From NCBI GenBank assembly GCA_018398765.1, contig JAHBMJ010000628.1, positions 23,897 to 41,490 of the forward strand: DNA of 17,594 nt, given 5' to 3'. A program made the translations under genes and the position numbers. The notes beneath the pieces are model-generated. The model was not told the origin of the DNA. It worked only from the letters and a program-made list of their open reading frames with translations, and made no database searches. Shown one piece after another: positions 1 through 8,423 of the stretch (position 1 is its first letter; every line of letters begins with the position of its first letter). This DNA is from Chromera velia (Eukaryota; Sar; Chromeraceae).

Positions 1-58
<58 letters not shown>

Positions 59-59
59 A
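1..59. repeat. CA/TG microsatellite at the left edge
   Basis: Fifteen CA units run from base 1, then degenerate TACACA units. The tract probably continues past the window. Confidence 0.95.
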
Positions 60-162
60 TAGACAATAAGAGGGATGGTTGCCAGAACACAAAGCCGACA
101 GTCTCCGATAGACTACCAGAGGAGAAAGAATGCGAGTGCAACACCGTCGTACTAACGCATGG
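58..162 (-). CDS. Possible exon 13 of the dual-PAS gene: last strands of PAS 2
   Basis: A phase-0 frame opens after a pyrimidine-rich acceptor ending CCATTAG. It reads VSTTVLHSHSF then SETVGFVFWQPS, which could be the last two strands of PAS 2. The only matching donor is a GTGTGT inside the CA/TG repeat, which is weak. An acceptor near 233 gives a stop after nine codons in the required phase and is less likely. Confidence 0.3.
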
Positions 163-310
163 CTAATGGACGAAAAAGAAGAGCCAAAGGCCACAAAGCA
201 AAAATCACTCATGCAGTGTGATCGCCCAAACCGCGCGCCTGAAGTCAAAGCGAAGACTCAGGAGAAGCGACGAAGTGAGAAAGGAGGAAATCAAGGCAGC
301 CGGGCCAAAC

Positions 311-346
<36 letters not shown>

Positions 347-1645
347 AAAAAAGAGAGAAAGAAAGAAAGAAAGGCAAAAAGAAAGAAAGAAAGGCAAAAA
401 GAAAGAAAGAAAGAAAGAAAGAAAGAAAAGAAAGAAAGAAAGAAAGAAAGAAAGAACGAACGAACGAACAAACGGACCTCTCCGTCCTTCCTCTCATATT
501 CGAGTTCCACTGCATAGGGAGATCCGTCACGCATGCACGCACTCACGGCCCCCATCAGCCTGCTGCGGCCAGGTTCCTGCAGGAGAGGCAGACAGACGGG
601 AAAGGAAGTGAGCAAAGAGGCATCAGGATCAGAGCGGAATGAATGCTCGGCTTGCCTGCCTGCATGCTTGAAGGAAGAAAGGAAGTGCAGCAAAAAGAAA
701 GAGAAGAGAGACGAGGAAGGAAAGGCGAGCTGAAAGGGGGACTCTCTCTCTCTCTCTCTTGGTCGTGAGTGCGTGCGTACTTTCTCTCCATTTCGGTGTG
801 CCTCTTCGCAGGTATGCGTGCGCGCGTGCGTGCGTGCGTGCGTGCGTGCGTGTGTGTGTGTGTGTGTGTGTGTGTCTGTGTCTGTGTGTGTCTGTGTGTG
901 CGTGGGGAGGGAGGGAGAGAGAGAGAGAGAGAGAGAGCGTCTTTGTGTCTGACAGTTGCTTTTCTGACAATCTGCTTTTTCCTTCCACACTTACTTGAAG
1001 GTCTTGCAGCATATTTGTCAAAGAGGAAGTGTCGTCCTGCAGGCACGCTCATTCATTCGTCTGTTCGTTCGTCCATTTTCTTTCTGACTCGCAAATCAAG
1101 TCTTCAGTCAGTCATTTTGTGTGTGTGGGCATGCAACCTTGAGTCCGAGCTCCTTCATTTGATCATTATGAAGTTCCCTCCTCTTTGCCCTATACGGAGG
1201 TCATACTCAAGGGAGGAAAGTAGGAGGATTCGGTTGCTGAACAGCTGCCTTCAAATTAAGTTTCCGTGCTTGCTTGCTTGATGGCACTCACAGAAAGGTT
1301 TCCTTGCGCGACGCCTTCACTAACTCTCTCACGGTACACTCACGTCGATGTGCAAACATCACACACAAAAGGTCAGTTGCATCATTATTCAGGAGTCTAA
1401 ATTCGCCCCTGACTACAACGAACGGACTGCATTACTCACAGGTGATCTCCCGGTAACGGTCTGAAAGAAAGAGGTGATGAAAGACTTGCGCCAGGGATCG
1501 TTTGTGTCCCAGCACCTGCATGAGCACCGATGACACATAATCAAGCTCCCCGAGTGTCAAGAGAAGGGAGCGTCTCTCTCTCTCTCTCTCTCCCTGTGTC
1601 TATACATATATATATGTATACATGTATATATACATATATATATGT

Positions 1646-1685
<40 letters not shown>

Positions 1686-1847
1686 CATATATATACAGAA
1701 AGAAAGACACAACGATCAGAGAGGATCCTGTGAGGCAGAGAGACACATGGGGGGACCCAGCGGAGTCAGAGAGAGACAAGATTGAGAGAGAGAAGAGACA
1801 AATGCACCGACCGGCAGTTTCAACAACAAAGCAGGGAGGCAGGCAGG

Positions 1848-1879
<32 letters not shown>

Positions 1880-3053
1880 CTGACCAAGCGGACATCTTCA
1901 CCGTGTTTGCAAAAGCCTCGAGGAGTGAGATCATCTTATGCTGCTCAGCAACCCGGCTGGTCACATCTGCGTGTGGACAGACAGACAGACACGCAGTCAC
2001 AACAAGACAGCAAAAGGCCATACACGCAGAGAGGGCACACAACAGCCGGCCCACTCCTCTCCTCTCGATTGCAAGAGAGACACTCACGACCGACTGGGCA
2101 AAGAGAAGGGTCCAGAAGCCGAGAGAGGATGGGAAAAGGTGGCTCGTCTGATTGATATAGCTTTTTTGTCTTCTCTCATCGGTTTTTTTCTTTTTCTCTC
2201 GTCCTAGCACCCGTTCGTTCAATTCTTTGGATCGATGGAGGTCCGAATCACACACAGAAGCAAGCTACTGCACGTACTCCTCTCGATCCTCAACAGCTGA
2301 CTGGACTCGCATGTTCGGGCACGCAGATGTTCATAGAGAAAAAAGCAGGCATCCTCCCTCCCTCACATACGCAGAATTAAAGAAGTGCGCTCACAATGCC
2401 AGGGTGCCAGCATACGCCTTCAGACCTTGACTGACTTACTGGGTGACTAACTGACTGCCTCTTCCACTTCTCTTTTGACTGAGTTCCTGGCTGGCTGGCT
2501 GGCTGGCTGGCTGAGTGAATCAGTGGCTGGCTGACAGAATGACTGACTGACTGACTTTTGAAGCAGAGAGAATAGTGTAGAGGGTCGAGTGACACGACTT
2601 TCGCGGAGACGTCACAAAAGATGTAGCCTCCTTCATCTTCACTCCCTTCCCCCTCCTCATAATTTGAGGAGGCGACTCCGAAGGTCTCCTCGAACTTCCG
2701 CTGTTCCTCCTCCGCCGCTGTCCTCGTCCTCTCTGCCCTTGTTCCCTTCCTGGTCCCCCCCCAAGCCGTGGAAGTGGAAGAAGAAGGTCTCTCGGGAGAG
2801 AGAGAGCTTCGACGAGGACTTACACCACCTCCAGAGACAGAAGAAGAAGAGGAAATCCCATCCTTCTCCCTCCCCCTGTTTTCTCCTACCTGCTGCTGCT
2901 GCCACACCGACCTCTTCACTCGAACCTGCATACAACGTGCATTTTTCTTTCACGTTCATCAATGTTGGAGAAAGAAGACGGCTCGATGGACACAAGCACT
3001 TGTCTCTGGATGGAAGCCGAAGAGTGCAGACGGTGACGTTACAACACCCGCCG

Positions 3054-3085
<32 letters not shown>

Positions 3086-6000
3086 GCACAATTCTCTCGC
3101 TCGCTCGCAGTCGCTTCCTGCTTCCCCTGCCCAGCTAGAACATCGGAAGGGGGGAACCTTTGAATGATGCTCTGTAGTCTCAACACAAAGCTCGCTTTCC
3201 AAGAATGCAAGAGTCATGAAATAAAGCCGGTCACAAAAACCGACCAGAAGTTTTTTGGATCTCACACATTCCCACACACTCAGATACTTTTTTCCTTCCT
3301 TCATTTCCTTTCCTTTTCTGCATTCTCTCTTCTCTCTCTTCTCTCTCTCTCTTCCATTTCTGACTGACCTGGAACCTGATTGACGACAGGGGTTCTTCAT
3401 TTCCTCCTTCCTCCTCTGCCTCTGCCTCTCCATCTTGCTCCCATCCCCCCACAGACTCTCTGTCCCCTGCTTCGTCTTTCATCATTCTGCCATGCTCTTC
3501 GCCTCTTTCCCTATCCCTGCCCTGCTCAGTCGATTCATCAATTTGAACTACCCGCCTTTTTCCGGGCCCTGCCTCAGCCGAAAGGACCCCGGCACGAACG
3601 CTGGGCCCAGGTGCGGTTTCTCCATTTCCCTCAACCGAAAAAGGAGACGGGCGCCCTCCGTCTTTCTCATCACCTACACTTCCCATCCGAGACGGTAATC
3701 GTGACGGTCCCGAATGGCATTCTTGTACATCAGAGAGGGTATACTCAGGCATCACCCCCCCCTTTTCCTTCTCCTTCTGGCTCCGTTGTTGCAATTGAAT
3801 CTGATCTCGCAAAACCTCCTCGAACCTCAAACCTCCAGTCCCTGTGCCTAGATGGGAGACAGCGGCCCGCTGCCTCTCCTCGAGAGACGCCACCACTTCA
3901 TCCTCTGTCGCCGTCTCTGCTGACACAATCACGGGGGGGGGCGTGACACCTCTCTGCTGTACAGGGGGAGGGACCAGATGGACCCCGGCATGGGTGTCTC
4001 TGTCTGCAGTCGCTGCTGCTGAACCGATTCCCACCCCCGGTTGGTGCTGTTGCTGCTGCTGCTGTCTTCCGGTCCCTCTCCCACGTCCCACCAAAGAAGG
4101 CAGGGGGTGTGTGGGGGTCGACTCCTCCGAATGAACACCCGGCCTTTCGGGACCTCCATTTTTCATATTTCCGACTTGCGCGCTGTTTCGAGTCGGGTCA
4201 TTGCTCCCACCTGTCCCCTCTGAATCCTCCACCCCCTCCGCTTTCATCTCACGGACACTTCCGAGGGACCCCATCAGGCGGCGGCGCCGCAGAAGGGCCT
4301 GGCGTCGTGGAGACAAAACGTTGGCAGAGGGCGAGGAAGACACAGATGAGGTGGTAGGGGCCCCGGAATTGTGCCCCCCCGGCTTCCGACTAGGAATCGA
4401 AAGTGGGGTGATACCGTGAGCTGACGCATCTGAAGAATCGCCGGCAGGTGCACTTCTCTGGGATGAAACATCTCGAGGGTATCTGGGAGACGGAAAGCGA
4501 GGGGTATCGGCTGGGGCCGCCTCAGAGGCAGAGGCAGAGGCTGTTCCTACGTCTCCTGAGGTTCTCCGACTGGTACCGGTAGTGCCTTCCTGTTTGCTGT
4601 CTCTATTCCCCCCCGTGGGTGCTCTGAACTTTTCTTTTTCAATTTCTGTTTGCTGTCTGCTGTCCTGTTTTCCTCCGGCTGCTGAGTTGGGGACCCTTTG
4701 GCGCTCCTGAGTTCGTGCGCGGGGGGGGGGTCGGGGAGGCATTGGGCGAGGGGGGGGCCCAGTGAAGGAGGGGGTGTGGAGACTGTTTGGGGGTGATCCG
4801 ACAGGGTGGTCTGTTTGAGACTGGTTGTTGTTTGGGGACGTCTTTGTCATTTCTTTTCTTCCTTCTGCAGCACTTGCTATTTCATCCAAATAGTTGAAGA
4901 CGAAGGAACAGGCGGTACCGATTTTGTTTCCAAATTGAAGAAATCTGTCGCCTGCCTGGGTGAAGGCGGAGAGGGTCTCATCAAAATCGGGATCAACAAA
5001 AAGACCAAAATATCGGAATAATTGGGGAAAAAGAGCAGGAAGGGAATCAGCCCATGCAGGAAGGGCGCTGCCGGCCTCCTCCCTTTCCCGTTTTCTCTTC
5101 TCTTCCACTTCCCGCTCCCTTGCAAGAAGAAGAGACGTTTCAGCAACTATTCGTCTGCATCCATCACATCCGTACGCAAAAAAGAGGAATGAAGGGGTTT
5201 CGACCCGTTGCATGCCGGGCGACCATGCAAGACCAAAACGAATGATTTCACAATCAGAAATCCATCCGTGTATCATTCCATTCGGTCTCTCGCTTCTCTC
5301 ACCGGAGTCACTGGCTGATTGCTTGTCTTTGCATTTTTGCTGAATGTCGGCAGAGAAGAGACGGTTGGGACTCATGACGTGTGAGCAACCAAATCACAGG
5401 AGGGGCCTTTTCCATCCTTGAATCCTTACGGAAAGCGGAGAAAATAGGCAAACAGATGTATGCATAAAGGGACCTACAGACAGAGAAGCAAACGCACAGA
5501 CCAACCTCCTCATCTCAGTGAAGATAGGCCGATCGTCTTCATGAATCAGATCCAGCAGAACGTTGGGGTCTCCGTATACAATCTGGTCACTCGACAGGCC
5601 ACACACCGTCTCGATGTTCGGAGACACAAACACACACCGATGAGTGTGTGCAGCCTCCTCCATCCCTCCCCCCCCACCCCCACACGAAGAGCCCCCCTCT
5701 CCCTCGCGGCTTCTCTCGCCTTTAGTAACATCAACCCCGCTGAAACTGCAGCTGCTACTGCTACTGCTGCTCGCTGAGTTGGCGCAGCTGTCCCCCATTC
5801 CAGCAGGCTCCTTCCCCCTTCCCCTCCACCTGCTGCTGCTGCCCTCTTTTCCATGTGACGCTTGCGATTGAGCTGCACCGTCCCCGCCCTTCGTGGGTTC
5901 TCTCTCGAGTGCGAAGAGTCCGATAATGTCGTCAGAGACCTGCACAGAGAGAGACACACACACACACGCAGCATCACACACGACAAAGCAAGACGAGAAA

Positions 6001-8423
6001 ACTGTGAGTGCCGCTTCCTCCCTCCCTGTGCTTGTACTCGAAAGACAGCGGCAGGGCGTCTCAACGCAAATTCATTTGATCTCTTTCTTACACGAGATAT
6101 CGTTCCGTTCACCCTGGCCGATTTCCCACACCGCCGCTGATGTAGATGAGTACCGGGAGCAAGCTTTATTTATGCAGGGAGAACGGGGCGATCCAGGGAG
6201 ATATTCTGGAAGAGCTTGGGCATTCTGTGAGGAGAAGAAAAGTGCAGACGAGAAGAGGAAAAGAGTGGGTGAAGTAAAATAAAAAGACAGAAACGCACAA
6301 ACACACAAAAGCCAGCTCTCTGTCTCACTCTCTACCGGAAGACACACACTCGCACTAGCTCACTTGAACGATAGATTCCATCTTTGCCTCCAATCTGCAG
6401 TGGTGTCTGAAGGCCTCACACGAAGTTTCCCAGACCGCAATCACGGTTGCGCACTGCACGGCCCAGAAGATGCCGAATCCCATGAGAGCCAACAGTTTAT
6501 CGTAGGCAGGCTTGGAGGAGCCGCAGAAGTACACGACGGTGTTGAGGAAGTACGCCACGCACATGCACGCCAGCGCCTGGTCTGTTGTCAGATAGAACCA
6601 GAGGCCGAAGACGACGGTGGTGACAAGGAAGGGGAACTGCAGGAGATCGGCGTCCAGCTCTACTGTCTGGACGCCCAGCCAGGGCCTCAGGGAGGGGAAC
6701 ACTGCAGCCCAAGGAAGAAAAGAAAGGAAACAGAAAGAGGGGCATTCATTACACGGATGATGCAGATACAGACAGACAGACAGACAGACAGAGAAGCCGG
6801 CAGGGGGTTCAGAAGAGAAGATCCCCGGGGGGTGTGTCGATGATGCCACTTGGGAGATTTAAACGAGCACAAAAAAATATTTTTACGGCGGAGCAGGAGA
6901 AAAGAGAAGAACTCAGATGAGTTGAAGAAAGGCTCTCAAGGCAGGCACTGTGTTTAGCACAGTCTATCGTTTCTGGAGTTCTCTCTCTCTCTCTCTCTCT
7001 CTCTCCCCTTCCTTTCTCCTCTCTCCGGTGGGTTTCCTGCCCTCCTTCCTTCCTGCCGAGGCTTGGCCTGAATTTCTTTTTTCTCGTCTATTGACAGCTA
7101 GGGGAAGGAAAGGAGAGGCTACACAGCTCACCGGAGTAGAAGTTCGGATGCATCGAGAGTGAGAATCGGACGAAAAGCAGAAGAGTCAGGCCGATGAAGA
7201 TGCGCCTCTGGGCGATGTTGGGCCGCACAGAGAAGACCACGACTTTCAGCCAGTACCAGCAGTTCGTTGTCTCCTGGGCGATGATGAACGAGTACCTGCA
7301 TGCAGGCCTCCATCCATCCATCCATCCATCCATCCATGTGCTTTCAAACTCTTTTGCAGCTCGATTTAGGACGCGGAACAGCCTCTAGACTGCTTCTGGA
7401 ATCGATATCGATAGCTGCATCCTTCTTTTCTGCTTTCCTGACGGATCTCCCCCCCTTTCTTCCGTTTTCCTCTATGAAATGATTGATTCAGTAGCCCAGC
7501 GTTCGTATCACAGGCACACTGAGGGGGACGCACAGAAGGACGAACAACCCAAATGAGTCACCAACCGATCGATCAATCGAGAACAAACAAATCAAGAGCC
7601 AGTCAGGCGGGTCATCCGAAACACAGACAGACAGACACAGAGACAGGGAGACAAACAGACCTGAGGAGTCCCATGAAAGAGAAGTCAAATTTCTCTTCTC
7701 CATAGAAGGTCGTGGCAACCATCTTGATCATCACAGACCTGCATCCTTCATTGCAAGAACATGGCGGTATAGTCAGGCACGCAGAAAGGGTCCGCAGAAA
7801 GAGGTGTGTCGTCTCATGCAGACAATCAACTTAGAAAGTCATGGTCCCTCAGTTTCAGTGAGTCGGCTTCCAGAAAGGCATGCAGAATCTTCTTGTAGAA
7901 CAAGAGGGCAGCAGGAGAGGAAGCAAAAAAGACGTGGCAAAGATCAGAGAAAAACTTTGTTGGAACGAGACAGAAACTTCGTTGTGTGCATATTGTGCGT
8001 ATCTGGTCGGGTATCGGAGGCCAACTTGTGTGAGTGGGCAAGCCTGGAAGTCTGTTTGTCTTTCTTTGCCTTTGTCTCTGTGTCTGTTCTACGTCCTCAT
8101 TTGCTTTGTCACAGCAAAAGTTTTCTCGTGCATTCAATGTTTGTTGTGTTGCGGTTCTTACTTCCCGCCCTTTCTACATTGTCCGACTGACCAAAAGACG
8201 AAGGTGAAAGCAGCAAAAACCACGTGTCTGTAGTTCGTGAAGAATCGAAATTTCGTCTCAAGGAATTGTTTTTGGGTGATCTCATCTGCTTCCAGCAGCT
8301 TTTGGAAGGGGCTCTGGACCTGAAAGCAGAAAAAAGAGACGGGGGAGATCAAAAGGGAATGGCCGTGTCAGGAGAGGGGACAGTCGCAACACGAGTACAT
8401 CCACTTACGCATCTTGTTGTCAT
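58..8423 (-). CDS. Multi-exon gene for a polytopic membrane protein with two PAS domains (3' end beyond the window)
   Basis: I joined exons 8423-8409, 8319-8192, 7738-7661, 7295-7132, 6701-6364, 5939-5506, 5154-3369, 2889-2556, 1966-1885, 1515-1440, 1036-995 and 576-478, with a weaker thirteenth at 162-58. All introns are GT-AG and phases agree at each junction, giving about 1192 residues without a stop. In order: about six hydrophobic segments (residues 25-235), a PAS-like core (about 242-386), a disordered Ser/Pro/Gln/Glu-rich linker (about 390-1090) and a second PAS domain (about 1100-1192). In known families this arrangement is that of a membrane sensor whose PAS domains bind a ligand or dimerise and drive a C-terminal effector such as a kinase or cyclase. 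No effector is visible, so the function stays open. The 5' end is uncertain: intron 1 is only 89 nt and the start at 8423 follows an in-frame stop directly. Domain calls come from motif reading, without a profile search. Confidence 0.8.
311..470. repeat. GAAA tetranucleotide tract with a GAAC tail
   Basis: About 145 nt of pure purine GAAA repeat (with AAAG and GGCA variants), then four GAAC units. It occupies the intron just after the donor of exon 12 of the minus-strand gene, which reads it as TTTC. Confidence 0.95.
478..576 (-). CDS. Exon 12 of the dual-PAS gene: PAS 2, second half
   Basis: A 99-nt phase 0-0 exon between CTCTCCTGCAG and GTCCGT. It encodes RLMGAVSACMRDGSPYAVE followed by LEYERKDGE. 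The helix, the DG-x-PY turn, the central strand and the KDGE turn are strongly typical of the second half of a PAS domain. This exon gives the clearest evidence that PAS 2 is real. Confidence 0.85.
742..937. repeat. Cluster of CT, TGCG/TG and GA microsatellites
   Basis: CT runs at 742-759, TGCG grading into TG at 813-902, and GA at 907-937. All lie inside the intron between exons 11 and 12 of the dual-PAS gene. The long frames read through it are repeat artefacts. Confidence 0.93.
995..1036 (-). CDS. Exon 11 of the dual-PAS gene: PAS 2, middle (14 codons)
   Basis: A 42-nt phase 0-0 microexon between GCCTGCAG and GTAAGT. It encodes DDTSSLTNMLQDLQ, the stretch of a PAS fold between the TG-x-S helix and the dimer-facing helix. 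It is too short to be credible alone. Its support is that it joins the two PAS halves in frame with consensus splice sites. Confidence 0.72.
1440..1515 (-). CDS. Exon 10 of the dual-PAS gene: PAS 2, first half
   Basis: A 76-nt exon between CTCATGCAG and GTGAGT, phase 2 to phase 0. Together with the previous exon it reads SAWCWDTNDPW then SFITSFFQTVTGRSP. This matches the W-WD and F-x-x-x-TG-x-S pattern of PAS_3-type domains. Confidence 0.78.
1572..1696. repeat. CT run and TA/TATACA alternating palindromic tract
   Basis: CT at 1572-1592, then nearly 100 nt of alternating TA with CA/TG interruptions at 1601-1696. The second part is largely self-complementary. It lies in an intron of the minus-strand gene. 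Confidence 0.93.
1831..1880. repeat. GGCA tetranucleotide repeat
   Basis: A run of GGCA/GGGA units ending a few bases from the donor of exon 9. On the coding strand it reads GCCT. Confidence 0.9.
1885..1966 (-). CDS. Exon 9 of the dual-PAS gene: helix leading into PAS 2
   Basis: An 82-nt exon, phase 1 to phase 2, after the acceptor CCACACGCAG. It encodes VTSRVAEQHKMISLLEAF then ANTVKMSAW: the signalling helix and first strand of the second PAS domain. Only this frame continues through the next three exons. Confidence 0.75.
2486..2555. repeat. GGCT and GACT tetranucleotide repeats
   Basis: Seven GGCT units, a short interruption, then GACT units that end exactly at the exon 8 donor. On the coding strand the intron therefore begins GTCAGTCAGTCAGTCA. 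Confidence 0.92.
2556..2889 (-). CDS. Exon 8 of the dual-PAS gene: end of the disordered linker
   Basis: Phase 0 to phase 1. The acceptor is a CAG repeat with several in-frame AG choices. The donor GTCAGT opens a GTCA array. The product is Ser/Glu-rich (SSSSSVSGGG, SPERPSSSTST, EEEQRKFEETFG) and ends DVSAKVVSLDPLHYSLCFK, probably re-entering structured protein before PAS 2. Confidence 0.7.
3054..3082. repeat. CT microsatellite
   Basis: An uninterrupted run of about 14 CT units in the intron between exons 7 and 8. A second CT-rich stretch lies at about 3327-3355. Confidence 0.92.
3369..5154 (-). CDS. Exon 7 of the dual-PAS gene: long disordered linker
   Basis: This 1786-nt exon has an open frame throughout (acceptor GGATGCAG, donor GTCAGT, phase 2 to phase 0). 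It opens with a charged coiled-coil-like stretch (LLAREREVEEKRKREREEAG). Next comes a possible folded segment (LFPQLFRYFGLFVDPDFDET, then FLQFGNKIGTACSFVFNYL). The remainder, more than 450 residues, is rich in Pro, Ser, Gly, Gln and Glu, with a proline-arginine patch (PPRPMPPRPPPRAR) and six glutamines in a row. The frame stays open to a TGA at 3233, but beyond 3369 it runs into a GA-rich intron-like repeat, so I end the exon at the donor. Confidence 0.75.
5506..5939 (-). CDS. Exon 6 of the dual-PAS gene: PAS 1 core with a low-complexity insertion
   Basis: It starts in phase 0 after CTGTGCAG and ends in phase 2 at AGGAG before GTTGGT. The first strand reads VSDDIIGLFAL. After about 85 residues rich in Ser, Gly, Arg and Glu the fold resumes with CVFVSPNIETVCGLSSDQIV and NVLLDLIHEDDRPIFTEMR, a recognisable PAS core (strand, SPNIE turn, G-S/E-E helix, H-DDR motif). 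The later PAS strands are not evident downstream. A nearby GTCTGT donor at 5501 would be phase 0, with no matching acceptor that I could find. Confidence 0.75.
6364..6701 (-). CDS. Exon 5 of the dual-PAS gene: three membrane helices and linker helix
   Basis: Acceptor GGCTGCAG, donor GTGAGC, phase 1 to phase 0. Three hydrophobic helices are clear: LLQFPFLVTTVVFGLWFYLT, ALACMCVAYFLNTVVYFCG and LLALMGFGIFWAVQCATVIAV. They are followed by a polar helix (SCEAFRHHCRLEAKMESIVQ) that leads straight into PAS 1, as in many membrane sensors. Confidence 0.85.
6769..6792. repeat. CAGA tetranucleotide repeat
   Basis: Six units in the intron upstream of exon 5. A CT run follows in the same intron at 6980-7004. 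Confidence 0.9.
7132..7295 (-). CDS. Exon 4 of the dual-PAS gene: membrane segments
   Basis: Acceptor GCATGCAG, donor GTGAGC, phase 2 to phase 1. It encodes SFIIAQETTNCWYWLKVVVF, a basic turn (RPNIAQRR) and the hydrophobic helix IFIGLTLLLFVRFSLSM. Phases match both neighbouring exons. Confidence 0.82.
7310..7336. repeat. CATC tetranucleotide repeat
   Basis: Six to seven units immediately upstream, in transcript sense, of the exon 4 acceptor. A CAGA/ACAG-rich stretch at 7619-7655 lies in the same intron, next to the donor of exon 3. Confidence 0.9.
7661..7738 (-). CDS. Exon 3 of the dual-PAS gene
   Basis: This 78-nt exon lies between GGATGCAG and a GTCTGT donor, phase 2 to phase 2. It extends the first membrane segment (SVMIKMVATTF), crosses a short acidic loop (YGEEKFD) and begins the next hydrophobic stretch (FSFMGLL). 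Confidence 0.78.
8192..8319 (-). CDS. Exon 2 of the dual-PAS gene: cytosolic helix and first membrane segment
   Basis: The acceptor TTTCAG follows a pyrimidine-rich tract and the donor is GTCAGT. The exon starts in phase 0 and ends in phase 2. It encodes a charged helix (LLEADEITQKQFLETKF) followed by a hydrophobic run (HVVFAAFTFVFW), the first membrane segment. Confidence 0.8.
8409..8423 (-). CDS. Candidate exon 1 of the dual-PAS gene (five codons, MTTRC)
   Basis: This is the only ATG that fits the phase-0 acceptor of the next exon. It ends at a good GTAAGT donor (8408 downward). An in-frame TGA sits at 8429-8427, so the reading frame cannot extend upstream without splicing. The resulting 89-nt intron is much shorter than the others in the gene. 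The true start may instead lie further upstream, with this stretch non-coding or misread. Confidence 0.35.

Noticed and set aside
205-990. Long minus-strand frames through 205-1052 as independent genes
   Set aside because: Most of their length is CT, CA, GAAA and TGCG microsatellite. Only the 478-576 and 995-1036 parts look coding, and these belong to the dual-PAS gene.
1440-1515. Alternative frame of exon 10 beginning VLGHKRSLAQVFHHLF
   Set aside because: It requires phase 0 after exon 9 via a GTGAAG donor and ends in phase 1, which does not match exon 11. The other frame gives PAS motifs and matching phases.
2589-3167. Plus-strand frames opposite exons 7 and 8, and plus frames at 3380-4420
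   Set aside because: They are antisense shadows of the GC-rich coding exons, with biased composition and no recognisable domain.
3231-3368. Continuation of the long minus-strand frame to the TGA at 3233 as the C-terminus of the protein
   Set aside because: Past 3369 the frame runs into a GA-rich repeat typical of introns here. A good GTCAGT donor at 3368 joins in phase to exon 8, and further exons complete a PAS domain.
6769-7655. Short tandem arrays (CAGA, CATC, ACAG) considered as CRISPR-like or minisatellite arrays
   Set aside because: The repeat unit is four bases with no spacers. These are intronic microsatellites in a eukaryotic gene.
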